Shown one piece after another: positions 24,493 to 35,880 of a stretch of 64,000 nt of DNA. The number at the start of each line of letters is the position of its first letter. Position 1 is the first letter of the stretch. A program made the position numbers and the translations under genes. The DNA lies in assembly GCA_014529385.2 (NCBI GenBank), contig CM043957.1:85067881-85131880 (forward strand), read 5' to 3'. Below the pieces are notes generated by a model, which was not told where the DNA came from, ran no database searches, and saw only the letters and a program-made list of their open reading frames with translations. This DNA is from Adiantum capillus-veneris (taxonomy: Eukaryota > Streptophyta > Polypodiopsida > Polypodiales > Pteridaceae).

Positions 24493-24850
24493 AACTAATT
24501 TAACGTCGTAGGAAACTAATTAAAATTAAAAGACCTAAATATCTAGCCGACGAGGAGTTGAACTCAAGACCTATTATTCAAGAGGTAAATGGCATAATCA
24601 CTCTATCATACTTGGCATGGGTGATAGAAAGGTTATACCATTTATCTCTTTTTATTGGCACACACATCCACACACGCGCACACACACAAGAAGAAGAGAG
24701 TTATAACGTCACAGGAAACTATCTTAAAAGAAGTTAAAGATTAGGTTATATGTAGACTTACATTAAATTAGATTTAGGTTTATTTTTAACTAGATTTACG
24801 TTTATTTAAGCTAGATTTAGATTTACGTTATATTAGATTAGATTTAGGTC

Positions 24851-25040
24851 TCCATAGACTGCGATGCCTACATGAAGCGGGTGAAGAAAGCCCTCAATGG
24901 AATATAGGGTATTGCTGCCTTCACGCATGGTGGGATCCGTCGATCCAAAAGTACTGGTGAAATGTCTTCAGAAGATAGGGAAGAAGGTGGATCTTCAGGG
25001 CGGCAAGAGTCACTACATCCCCGACACAATGACCATCTAG
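24851..25040 (+). pseudogene. Captured fragment of an HMA-domain (metal-binding) gene
   Basis: From 24851 one frame reads SIDCDAYMKRVKKALNGI, a stop, then GIAAFT. From 24939 a second frame reads VDPKVLVKCLQKIGKKVDLQ and ends at a stop at 25038. These match the start and end of a plant heavy-metal-associated domain (HIPP or copper-chaperone type), which binds a metal ion through a CxxC loop. Here the second cysteine is replaced by tyrosine and the middle of the domain is deleted. It lies inside the CACTA element, in the same direction as tnp2, and is flanked by direct repeats of about 55 bp (24753-24808 and 25056-25110). Non-functional; called from the motif pattern alone. Confidence 0.65.
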
Positions 25041-25424
25041 ACAACCTCTAGTCATTAGACTTACGTTAAATTAGATTTAGCTTTATTTTTAGTTAGATTT
25101 ACGTTTATTTATATTTACGCTTATTTACGTTAGATCGAGTCCACGCAAGAATTACTTACGGTTTAGGGTTTAGATTTAGACGAACAGTGAAAAGATCTAC
25201 TGTGAAAAGATGTTAAGATGAAGTGAAGTGCTACAGCTAGAGAAGAGGCAAAGGGGTTTTGTCCACTACATGCAGTATCATGTAGACGTGGGTGTGTAGA
25301 TTTCTTGTACACACAAATATAGGATTTGACCAATAAAGACGAGATTATAACCCGGTGGTTCTGATCTCCGTGCACCTCTAGACCGAGGTGTGCGGGGATT
25401 GGACATGACTAGAGAATGTGAGGT

Positions 25425-25426
<2 letters not shown>

Positions 25427-25491
<65 letters not shown>
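25427..25491. repeat. (AG)n microsatellite upstream of tnp2
   Basis: About 32 AG dinucleotides lie 65 bases before the tnp2 start codon. GA/CT tracts in plant 5' leaders can act as promoter or leader elements; here that is only a possibility. Confidence 0.95.
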
Positions 25492-25494
<3 letters not shown>

Positions 25495-25556
25495 GACGAA
25501 GAATGCCAATAGAATATTAAATTTTTTGTCCAGGTTATAAGTTTTTTATCCTCATT

Positions 25557-28500
25557 ATGAGTAGCGACGAGGATGTGGGACCGTCCAACCGAAACACCTA
25601 TCTCTCAACGAGGGTCTTATGTCCTTGTAATCAATGCAAGCATGCTTTGCGACGGACAAGACGTGTTTCTTTGCAGCATGTTCGCGAATTTGGCGAGTTC
25701 GATCCATCTATTATAGATCGAGCTGTTGCCAATTATAACTCGTCGGACTCTGACGCTGGCCAACAAGCAGCAATCTTGCAACCCAATAGACGTGTTCGCA
25801 GGCGCTTTGGTCAAGCAGCATATGTGAGGCCACAAGATGTAGCCTCTGACAGCTCGGGGGATGATCATGCAGAGCACATTCCCAACGAGGCAATGTTTGA
25901 GCCCGAGATTGATGAAATGATCGAGACGATCATGGATTCAGAAAGGCTTATCTATGATGATATGAAAAGTGAAGCCGATACGCCATTGTATAATGGAGCA
26001 CGTATGTCTAGATTGAAAGCACTCCTGGTTCTTCTCAACATGCAGGCAAAGTTTGGATGGAGTGACACTAGCGTCACAGCGCTTTTCAGGTGATCTATTA
26101 CAATTAGTTTACTTTAATAGAACTCTAAATGTATAATGATCTGATAGATTTTTACACGACTGTATCATATTTTTATGTTGTGTAGATTGCTGAAAGAGCA
26201 CATACTACCAGCTGACAATGTGATGCCAGATTCCCGAGATGAAGCAAGAAAGATTTTGCGAAACTTGGGGATGGATTACAATTCTATCCACGCTTGTCCT
26301 AATGACTGCATTCTTTTCAGAGGGGAATACATAGACATGGAGAAGTGTCCGAAATGTGATTCCGAAAGATATCGAGTAGATCTCCACGGGACAAAAATTC
26401 CACAAAAGGTTTTGCGACATTTCCCTCTGCTTCCTCGCATCAAGCATTTCTTCGAATGTAAGTCCATGGCCGCCCTAGCATCATGGCATGAGGAGAATAA
26501 ATCTTCGGATGGTGTGCTACGAATTCCTGCAGATTGCGTAGCGTGGAAACATATAGATGGAACATGGTCGGATTTTGCCAGGGAAGCTCGAAATTTGCGC
26601 TTAGGCCTGGCTATGGATGGCATAAATCCATTTGGTCAAAGATCAACATCTTACAGTGTATGGACCGTTGTCATCGTCAACTACAACATTCCCCCGTGGT
26701 TGACTACGAAGAAGGGGCACCTATGGCTAAGCTTGATTGTGCCAGGGCGATATAAAGTGGGGAATATGGATGTGTATCTTCGTCCACTATTGGAAGAGCT
26801 ACAACAATTGTGGATTGGCATAGAGGTGGTGGATATGAGCCGGCACACAGGACGACGGAATGCTTTGATCAGAGGCATTCTAATGTGGACCATGCATGAC
26901 TATCCCGGGCTAATAGAATGCTCAGGTGATCTATTGACACTCCTCACTCAGACACTGTAAATCTTGTTTTTTCCCATAGTTGATCTATTATCATGTGTAT
27001 ACATGCAGGGCTTCAAACAAGCGGATACAGAGCATGTGTCACATGTGGACCTAGACTGAATGCACGTAGGGCACCCTCATTGAAGAAGAAAATCTACGAA
27101 GGTCATCAAGCGTATCTTCCAGAGAATCATGTGTTACGCGACGGCTTTTTGGGAAGAGAGCCACCAAGGATGTCTGCACAAGCATGGTTAGAGCAGAAGG
27201 AGATGTGTGATGACGGATTGCCTCTAGGGATGAAGAGACTATCTCTATGGTACGAGTTACCATACTGGCCCCGACTCATGATCAATCACTTGCTCGATCC
27301 AATGCACATATTCAAGAATGTGGGTAATCTACTATGGGACCATTTGACCGGCAAGAAAGATACTTTGGGAGCCAGAGTTGACCTTAGAAATGTGGATCGT
27401 ATGGAGCAATATTGGCCGCAAACAGCGTCTGATGGATCGATAAAACTCCCTAAAGCACCATGGATTTTCACAGGAGCCCAAGAACGCAAAGTAAAAGAGA
27501 CCATTCGATCTTTGCGGACCCCCACTGGCGTAATGCACTCGCTCCGAACGTGTTTTACTAAAGAAGGAAAGCTTACCGGTTTGAAGTCACACAATTGGCA
27601 TAAAATGTGTCAGGTACGTTCATAGTGGACTTTAATATCATTGCATAAAATGTCGACTTTAATATCATTGCTGCACATACTTTACAGTTTATTTTACCGG
27701 TTGCCATTGAGGGATGTTTGTCTCTCGACATCCGTAACACAATCTACAAACTTGCAAAGCTGGTGCAATGGATCTCACAAAAGGAGATCAACGTAGACAC
27801 CATACCATTCGCCAAACTAAATGCTGCGGAGCTTGTGTGCATGTTTGAGAAACATTTTCCTACTACAATTCTAACCATTCAGGTGCATCTTCTTGTTCAC
27901 ATAGTTGATGAAGTGGAAATAGCTGGCACAGTTCATTCCAGATGGATGTTCTTCTTAGAGCGTTTCATGAAAACGCTTAAGGGATATGTGCATCAAAAGG
28001 CACGTCCGGAGGGTAGCATGGCAGAAGGTTGGTTGGTATCAGAGTCCCTAGTGTACATTGGAGAGTGGCTAGAGGGATTTGATAAATCCCGGGACACGCT
28101 ATGGCGAACCATAGATGATGAGCGCATATCTGGGATTGTCATGTGCAATCTCTGTGTTGAGAAGAAGATGACGGAAGATCTAGAGGCTAAAATCAACCGA
28201 TTTTGCATGCTTCACAATCCAGTGATGCAAAAGTGGATTTCACAATATGAGGATGCAAAGCAAGAGCGACAAAGGGCACGAATCGAGTGGAGACGGGGAA
28301 GACGACCACCGATGCACTATCCAGCGGTTCTGGAGAGCCTACCAACCTTCATGAGCTTAAGATGGTTGCACAACCAATTGAAAAGCTCACAACAATGCAG
28401 TGACGAAGTGACTGAAGAAGAGTGGGAGTACTCTCGGGGTTGCGCGACCAAGGTAAGTTTGCAATGTACGACTAGCAAGTGACTTTATTTATAAACGTTT

Positions 28501-29285
28501 GAACGGCCACTCATAATCTTTGTTCGTTGTAGTATAAGTCATACACAGCAGCATGGTGTAAAGGTCGAAATTTTAGGGTGGAACGAATCGACAAAAAGCG
28601 TTTTACTCAAGATTGTGGAATCATGGCAAAATTTGAACAGTCTAGTCGACGACGTTCCTCTGATGCAGATCCTGTGGTGGCGGAACTCACTTACTTCGGC
28701 ACGCTGCAAGAGATTTTGAGGATCGATTACAGAGGATTTTTTTTCGACTTGTTCGACGTGCAATGGTTCAAGATAATCATGGAGGGTCGCAACGCTACTG
28801 TGCGTAGAGGAGAGTCTGGTTTTCTTGAGGTGGATTCTACTAAGAAATGGACTGACCTAAGAGACACTTTCGTACTACCCGAGCATTGTGAACAAGTAAG
28901 TATGTAAATAGTTAACATCCTCTTTTTACAAGTTATGTGCTTGAAAGCTCTCATGTAAGTTATGTGGCTCTGGCAGGTAATATTTCATCCTACAAAGTCT
29001 ACATCAAACTGGTGGTACGTCATAGAGGTAGCCCCTCATAGTGCAAGGACGTATGAAGGCTACCATGTGCCAATCACAACGACATCAATGGAGGAGATCA
29101 GAGAAGATGCTCAATCAGAAGCCGCTGTGGTGGTGCCAGACGAGCATCAAGATGCTACTACTCTATATGGGGTGCATGCAGAGGAGCTACAAAATGAAAC
29201 AGAGGATATGTGTTTAAACGGAGAGCTCTATATAGATATAGGAAGTTATGCTGAGTTATGCGATGATGAGAGAGAGATCTCTTAA
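25557..29285 (+). CDS. CACTA transposase, TNP2 type (six exons, 1104 codons)
   Basis: The transposase cuts and moves the element by binding its ends. Proposed exons are 25557-26089, 26186-26925, 27009-27613, 27688-28452, 28533-28895 and 28977-29285. All introns are GT..AG and 74-96 bases long, and the joined frame has no stop before 29283. Exon 1 has an N-terminal cysteine motif (CPCNQCKH) like the transposase-associated domain. Exon 2 holds the Transposase_21 core: HACPNDCILFRGEY, KCPKC, MDGINPFG, NIPPWL, WLSLIVPG and MWTMHDYPG. Exon 3 has LPYWPRLMINHLLDPMHIFKN. Exon 4 carries DUF4218 motifs (HLLVHIVDEVEIAGTVHSRW, GYVHQKARPEGS). Exons 5-6 match DUF4216 (VQWFKI, NWWYVIEV). The start is the first ATG in frame. 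Likely functional. Confidence 0.92.
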
Positions 29286-29366
29286 AGCCCTGCCAGGACA
29301 CCCAGGTTCACACGTCACCGGCCAGAGGGCTTGCCTTACTCCGTCGACATCAGCGGCGGCATCATC

Positions 29367-30127
29367 ATGGATGATGAAGGCAAGAAGGTGATCTCGCGCA
29401 TGTGTGGTCTTTGCTCTCAGCTGTTTAGACACTACATACTAAACAAATGGAGTGAAGTACCAAGTGATTTAAAAAACAGAGTCATCAGCATACTTCATGA
29501 TGAGTTTCCCGTTCCAACACGGGATCAGCGCTTCAATGAAGACCTGATGAAGATTCGAATGCGCGAATACTGCAAACACAAGCGTTCCGAAGTGCAAAAA
29601 GCAATCAAGAATGGGTGGAACAGGCCAGATTGGCTGGCCAAAGAAGATTGGAAGAATGCGAAGAAAGCAGCGCGCGAGAATCCCGACAAGTGGAAGCAAC
29701 AAAAGGATGCAGCCAGAGCGCGAGTAGAGGCAGGGAGCTCGCACCACTTGGGGAGCGGTGGATGGGCATCATTTGAGGCCGATTTTGTAAGTGTTTTCAC
29801 ATTGCTCTTTATGTTCGATAGTTTAGGGTTTATGAGTTTTTTAGTTCTAACATAATGAAATCTTTGTATGTTTTGACAGTGGTCGATGACAGAACGTGAT
29901 CCCACACCGTACGAGCGCGAGTACGCAGGCAGGAAGGGCTTAAACGCCCTGATGGACATTCTCAGTTCTCGCGGCGGCATGGTTAGTATTAGGGTTTACT
30001 CTTTTTTATTTTTTGTATTGTTTTATAAATGTCGTTATATGTTTATACTTACTGAAAGCTGTCTTATTGTCTTTTTTTGCAGAATCCGACAGATATGCCA
30101 CTTGGACGCGATGAGACGTCTGACTAG
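29367..30127 (+). CDS. CACTA second protein (Ptta/En/Spm transposase-like, TNP1 role)
   Basis: Exons 29367-29786, 29880-29981 and 30083-30127 join to about 188 codons with GT..AG introns. The protein begins MDDEGKKVISRMCGLC. It contains LNKWSEVPSDLKNRVISIL, DWLAKEDWKNAKKAAREN and GSSHHLGSGGW, then TERDPTPYE, a layout like the Ptta/En/Spm (Transposase_24) family. In related elements this region forms or belongs to a protein that binds subterminal repeats. It is in the same frame as the last tnp2 exon, with one TAA (29283-29285) and 27 open codons between them, so fusion by readthrough or alternative splicing is conceivable. Confidence 0.8.
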
Positions 30128-30445
30128 ACGACGTCAGTTTAGCCGTAGCTAGATAGCATTAGTTTAGGGTTTCTCATAGCTTATGTATCATGAGACGGAT
30201 TTTATACGTCTTTTTGAACCATGTATATTATTACATTTGTCACCGCAGTTCCTTTTGCCAATCAATTCTTTATGCCTATGATGTTGTACAATTGTCATTA
30301 TTACATTTTCCAATCAATTCATTTTGCCTATGATGTGTACAATTGTCAATTTTGCAAACAATGCGTCTTGTGGGTGACTATTTTGGGTCTATTATCTACC
30401 CTTGCACTTTTTTTAAAAAGTGAATCAAGTACAATATGGTTGATG

Positions 30446-30474
30446 GGTGGCAGGGCATTCAATGCCCTGCCACC
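30446..30474. repeat. Perfect 29-bp palindrome near the CACTA 3' end
   Basis: Arms of 14 bases (ggtggcagggcatt and its exact complement) surround one central base, followed directly by a run of ten A. It lies between the second gene and the 3' subterminal repeats, so it could fold in the 3' part of the element's transcripts. Confidence 0.9.
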
Positions 30475-30484
30475 AAAAAAAAAA

Positions 30485-30727
30485 TCTCTCGGGCGTCGCT
30501 ATAAGCGTCGCTATTTATGGCTCTGTAGCGTTGCTATGAGCATCGCTATAGTCTTCTGTGTAAACGTCGCTATATGCGTCGCTATGAGCGTCGCTATATA
30601 GCGACGCGTATAGCGACGACTATAGCGACGCTCTTGTAGCGACGCTCGTAGCGACGCCGGGGGTTATAAAAACCCAGTGTATTTTCGTCGCTAACAGCGT
30701 CACAAGAGCACACAACCTCTTGTAGTG
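30485..30727 (-). repeat. 3' subterminal and terminal repeats of the CACTA element
   Basis: About fourteen copies of the AGCGTCGCTAT-type motif occur in both orientations, more than at the 5' end, followed by the terminal repeat CCTCTTGTAGTG. Unequal repeat numbers at the two ends are usual for En/Spm elements. Confidence 0.93.
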
Positions 30728-30753
30728 TAAGTATAAACATAAATTTTGTTAAC

Positions 30754-32920
30754 ATGGCTGACAATAATCAAGAGAGTAGAATGAACATTGATAGCTTTGA
30801 TTTTGCACATGAAGGTGCTAATGATGATGCTCCCATGTTTGTGAATTATCTCGTCACTAGGTTGCAACAAGCTATGGGTAACCCTGTTTTGCAAGCTGAA
30901 GTTACTCAACAACTTTGTGCTTATGGAATTTCCCTTCCTCTCCCAGAAGAAAGAGAGCTTAGGAGGCCTCTTGAAGAGACCCCCAAAAGAAGACTCTCTC
31001 CCATTCGAGAGGAGGAATCCAAAGAGAAATAAAGCAATGACAGTCTAAGTTCTTCTAAAGATGTGGCTCCACGAAGACGGCGGTCTAGACGATCGCCTAC
31101 TCCTCCCAAGAGGAAAAGAGCAACCTATAGTCCTTCTCCTCATCACTCTGAAAGGCAAGGGAGGAAACAAAGGAAGAAAAGGGCTAGGAAGAGGTCACCC
31201 TCTTCTCCTTCTTCTTCACCTTCCTCCTCTTCTGATGAAAGTTATGGCTATTCTCCTAGAGAATACAAGAGGGCAGGACATCGCAAATCATTTCCTGCAT
31301 GGCGAAGGTCACAAAAGCTAAAGAAGTTCAAGGAGGGAGGAAAGAGTGTCTCTTTTCTCACCTATGATGGCACCTTTGGTGCTACTGACAAAGTGTTGGC
31401 CTTCATCCAGCAATTTGATGCGGCCTTTGGGGATGAGGGCTTCACAGAGTCCTCCAAGCTACGCCATGTAGCTATGCACTTCCAAAAATCAGCTTGTCAA
31501 TGGTGGGCTAGCCTTCGTGGCAATGGAGAAGCCCCAAAGACATGGAAAACTCTACGAGTTTCCATCATGAAGCAAATTCTTCCAAGCGATACTAAAGATA
31601 AAGTTCTTACCGAATGGTGCGGCTTGAAGCTTTTCTCTCATGAGTCTATCAACAAGTATGTAGACAAGTTTTGGGATTTACATCTCAAAGCTACTGTCTT
31701 TCAAAAGATAGACTTTGCCGAGCAAAGACAGCAATTCTGTGCGGGATTACTTGAAGAGATGGCCGAATACATCAACTCTCAACGGCCTGGTACTATTACC
31801 AAAGTAATCCATCACACCATGGTTGCTTTCCATCAAGGGGCTAGACGTAATGTCAAGCCCATGGAAAACAAAGATAAAAATGATGCAAAGGGGAAATCCA
31901 ATGCTCAAAATAACTCCCAAGGCACTTCCAACAACAACAACAATCGGTCCAAGGAGAAGGGAGTTTACAAAGGTAAAAACAAACTCTCTCCTGAAGAGCT
32001 TGAAGCTTTTCGCAAGGACCATAAGTGTTTCAAGTGTGGAGAGCAAGGACATGGCTATCGTTCTTGCCCCAAGAAGAATACTCGCAATGAGACTCCTAGG
32101 GCTTCCACCATCGAAGCTCCAAAAGAGGATGGTCATTGCAAAGGATCATCACTTTCCTATGCGTGGGGAAAGGTAAGAGAGCATGATGCCTTCATCTTGT
32201 TTGACCCAGGCTCTACTCTCAACTTCATATCAATAGAGTTGGCCACCAAGTTGGGCATTCAAGCTTTTGAGATGGGAGATATAGTAACCGTCGATGCAGC
32301 TTTCAAGGGACAACAAGCCTCTGTTACTCCCTTGATTGGGAAGTTGAGGCTTCATGTCCAAAGCTATGTCGACAAAGAAGACTTATTCATCTCTCCTCTC
32401 CAACATCAGGATGTTATCCTAGAGGCACCATGGTTTGATCGCATGGCTGCCAACATGAAGTTCCCTGAAAGGAGAATTTACTTCACCTACAGGGGAAAGA
32501 ACATGTATATAGATGCTAGTGAGCGTGGTCGCACTATTCCACTTGTAAATCCTCTTTCTTCTTATAAATCAATGAAGAGCTCCGTTTCTGCGTACATGAT
32601 TTATATCAAAGAGTCTCTAAAAGCTAATAATGTTTCATCAAATGAAAATGATAGGAATCAAGAAGAGTTAGACTTGTCTACTTTTCTAAAAGGATTCCAA
32701 GATGTGTTCATCGATGATATCCCTATGGACCTACCTCCAAAACGAGGGGATGATGACCATCGTATTGAGCTCCTTCCAGGAAGCTCACCGCCTAACAAAC
32801 CTCCTTATCGAGTCTCACAAGCTCAACAAGAGGAGATTATGAGGCAAGTACAGGAATTGGTAGACAAAGGGATGGTGAGGCCTAGTTCCTCTCCCTTTTG
32901 TTCTCCAGTCCTTTTAGTGC
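30754..32920 (+). pseudogene. gag, protease and start of RT of element A
   Basis: Gag starts ADNNQESRMNIDSFDFAHE after its first Met. One TAA (31030-31032) interrupts a frame that is otherwise open to about 32924. In order: an RS/K-rich linker (31060-31330), capsid domain (SFLTYDGTFGATDKV, QWWASLRGNGE, YVDKFWDLH; 31345-31800), zinc knuckle CFKCGEQGHGYRSC (about 32029-32070), protease with FILFDPGSTLNFIS (about 32190-32230), and the RT start (PPYRVSQAQQEEI, VLLVQKR). The protease active site reads D-P-G instead of D-S/T-G. A 2-base deletion near 32924, relative to element B, ends the frame. Confidence 0.9.
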
Positions 32921-35519
32921 AAAAGAGATGGTACATACCGTATGTGTGTGGACTATCGAGCACTAAACCATATCACTATCAAAAACAGATTTCCCGTGCC
33001 TCGGGTAGAAGATCTGTTTGATAAGCTACAAGGCTCTACCTACTTCAGTAGGATTGACCTTAAGAGTGGCTATCATCAAATAAGGATAGTGGATGAAGAT
33101 ATCCTAAAGACCGCGTTTTGCACAACATTTGGTCTTTATGAATATCTAGTCATGCCTTTTGGCTTGACTAATGCACCAGCTACTTTCAATCGTCTCATGG
33201 AGAAAATTTTTAGACCATATCGTAAATTCATTGGAGTGTTCTTTGATGATATCATCATCTACTCCAAGTCTTTGGAGGAACATAAGCAACATCTCCAAGT
33301 GATTTTTCAAGCCTTGAGGGAGAACAAATTTTTTCTCAACCAAAAGAAAAGTGAATTCTTCCTTCAAGAGATTCAATATCTAGGTCATATTATCTCTCAC
33401 GATGGTATTCGTATGGACCATCAAAGTTAGAGGTAATAAAATCATGGCCTAAACCAAGGAATCTACATGAGCTAAGAAGCTTTATTGGTATGTGTGCATA
33501 CTATAGACGCTTCATAGCAAAATTCTCTCAAGTAGCAGGACCACTACACGACTTAACAAAGAAGAACGTTAAGTTTGTATGGACTGCTAAGGAGCAAAAT
33601 GCTTTTGAAAAACTCAAAGAGAAGCTTACGACCCTAAACCAGTCCTCGTGCTTCCGGATCTCTCAAAGCCATTTGAGGTCCAATGTGATGCTTGTGCTGA
33701 TTGCCTTGAAGCGGTTTTGCTTCAAGAAGGGCATGCCATAGCATATGAGAGCCGAAGGCTCAATAGTGATGAACGAGTCTTGGGCATTTATGAGAAAGAG
33801 CTTTTAGCTGTTCTACATGCCCTAGACACATGGAAGCACTACCTATTGGGGACTCCATTTATCCTACGAACCGACCACCAAAGTCTCAAGTATTTCATGA
33901 CGCAAACCAAGATTTCCGACAAACAAATGAGGTTGGCAAATTTTCTTTCGCAATTTAATTTCCATATTGCTCACATAGCTGGTAAGCACAATCAAGTTGC
34001 CAATGCACTTTCATGACGACCAAAAGTTAATGCGGTATCTATAGCTACTCACAATGATCTATCCTCTATGATAGATGAGTATGCTACTGACCCTGACTTT
34101 AGAGACATAATGTCAACCCTTGCTTTGGGGAAGAAAGAGGAACCATTCACCTTGCAGGATGGTTATCTTCTCCACGGCAATAAGCTATGTGTTACCCATT
34201 CCCTTCGTGAGAAGGTTATGTATGAATCCCATGCTCCTCCATATGCAGGGCATAGAGGTATTCAACCTACTCTCCGAGGAGTAGAGACGTATTTCTATTG
34301 GCCTACCATGAAAGTGGACATACAAGAGTATGTTTCAAAATGTGTAGTATGCCAAAAGACCAAGTATGATAGAGGGAAGCAACCTGGATTACTCCAGCCA
34401 TTGCCTATTCCAAATTAACCATGGGAGAGTATATCCATGTATTTCATCTTTGGATTGCCCAAGTCTATCCATGGGAATACATGAATATGGACAATAGTCG
34501 ATAGGTTTAGCAAGCAAGCACATTTTATTCCTGTCAAAAAGACTATTAAGGCACATCAAATGGCAAATCTCTTCATATCTCAGATTTTCAAGCACCATAG
34601 ATTACCCACATCCATCGTGTCAGATAGAGATCCTAGAATGACCAGTAATTTTTAGAAAGGTCTCTTTGAAAATCTAGGAACAAGATTGAATTTCTCTTCA
34701 GCCTATCACCCACAAATGGATGGCCAAAGTGAGATAGCCAATCTTACGATACTCGATCTACTCAAAACTTATGTTACCAAAGTAGATCAACGCTCACAAT
34801 GGGAAAAGTATTTACCGCTAGTAGAGTATGCCTACAATAATACTGTACATACTTCTACGGGGAAAGCACCTTTGGAGATCATCGAGGGAAGACCTAAAAG
34901 TCCCTTGCTACTGAAAGTACATGGGAAGATCTTTGCTGCCGATGAGTATAGCCGTGACCCACAAGAATCTTTTCAAAAGATTAGGGAGGCTATAGCCATC
35001 TCTCAACAAAGGCAAAAAGCTGCTGCTGATAAGCACAGAAGAGCCTTAATGTTCAAAGAAAATGATTGGGTCTTACTCAAGTTTCCTAAGGATCGATTAA
35101 GGCAAACGACGGGCAAAAATCCTACGAGCCATCAAAAGTATTATGCTAAACTAGCAAAAAGATACTGTGGTCCTTTCCAAATCTTGAAGCCCATCAATGA
35201 GACGGCTTATCAAATCAAGTTTCCCAACCATTGGCTTATACACAATGCCTTTCATGTAAGCCTAATTAAGCCCTACAAAGGAGAGCCACCAAATGAACCA
35301 ATTATTGAAGACCCTCCCGAAGTCGAAGACCAAGAAGAGGTGCTACAACCCAAAGCTGTCCTTCGGCATGAAGACAAGGTACTACGACATGGTAAGATAA
35401 TCCGACGGTATCTTATTAAGTTCAAAAATTATCCTTTTGAAGATGCTAAATGGATGCAAGGAGTACAACTTAAGGATAGTATGAACCTTGTCAATGCTTA
35501 CAATGCTACATTAGAGTAA
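32921..35519 (+). pseudogene. pol of element A (RT, RNase H, integrase, chromodomain)
   Basis: RT (32942-33430) has MCVDYRALN, SGYHQIRI, MPFGLTNAPATFNRLM and the catalytic VFFDDIIIYS. A 1-base deletion near 33425 and a shift near 33640 precede RNase H (33648-34016: YEKELLAVLHALDTWKHYL, LRTDHQSLKYF). H2C2 follows (34068-34418: HAPPYAGHRGI, CVVCQKTK). The integrase core keeps D, D and E (IVDRFSKQAHF, SDRDPRM, DGQSEIAN) but has stops at about 34416, 34482 and 34653, and RNase H ends in a premature TGA. The C-terminus (35370-35519: YLIKFKNYPFEDAKWMQ) resembles a chromodomain. Dead as it stands. Confidence 0.9.
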
Positions 35520-35880
35520 GCAAATGTACAAAATTCTTTTAAATGACTCATGTTTTTGTCTTATATGACTAGTCCTCTTTTTAATTGTGCACAAATTTAA
35601 CTAGTATGCATGCTTAGAATCATGTTTGTAATGACGACGTCTCTCAAACACCAAGTAGAATTTGTCACTCTACTTTGGGAAGAACGAAATGGACTAAAGA
35701 GCAGACATGCTTGTGGCAGCTATGTCTCCCAAGCACCAAATGGATTAGTCATCCATCTTGGAAAGATGTCGTAGGGTAAAAAAGGGATCCTCTACCCGCT
35801 AAGTACGATTGACTAATAACTAAGCATTTATCTCTTCTACCTCATAGTCGAGGACGACTATGATTTCAAGAGAGTGGTAA
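35520..35880 (+). other. 3' untranslated region and polypurine tract of element A
   Basis: Non-coding. The purine-rich ttcaagagagtggtaa (about 35865-35880) touches the 3' LTR and corresponds to the tract in element B, so it is the likely plus-strand primer. Confidence 0.75.

Larger units (their letters stand above)
23780..30727 (+). mobile_element. CACTA (En/Spm) DNA transposon, apparently intact
   Basis: The element is 6948 bp, begins CACTACAAGAGG and ends CCTCTTGTAGTG, a perfect 12-bp terminal inverted repeat, and is flanked by TAA at 23777-23779 and 30728-30730, the 3-bp duplication typical of CACTA elements. Both ends carry dense subterminal copies of an AGCGTCGCTAT-type motif. It encodes a TNP2-type transposase and a second protein with a Ptta/En/Spm-type domain, both spliced and open. 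It sits 23 bases upstream of the gag start codon of element A, and contains a captured HMA gene fragment. Confidence 0.96.

Noticed and set aside
30485-30690. CRISPR-like regular short repeats
   Set aside because: The repeats occur in both orientations without uniform spacers and are mirrored at the other CACTA end: subterminal transposase-binding motifs.
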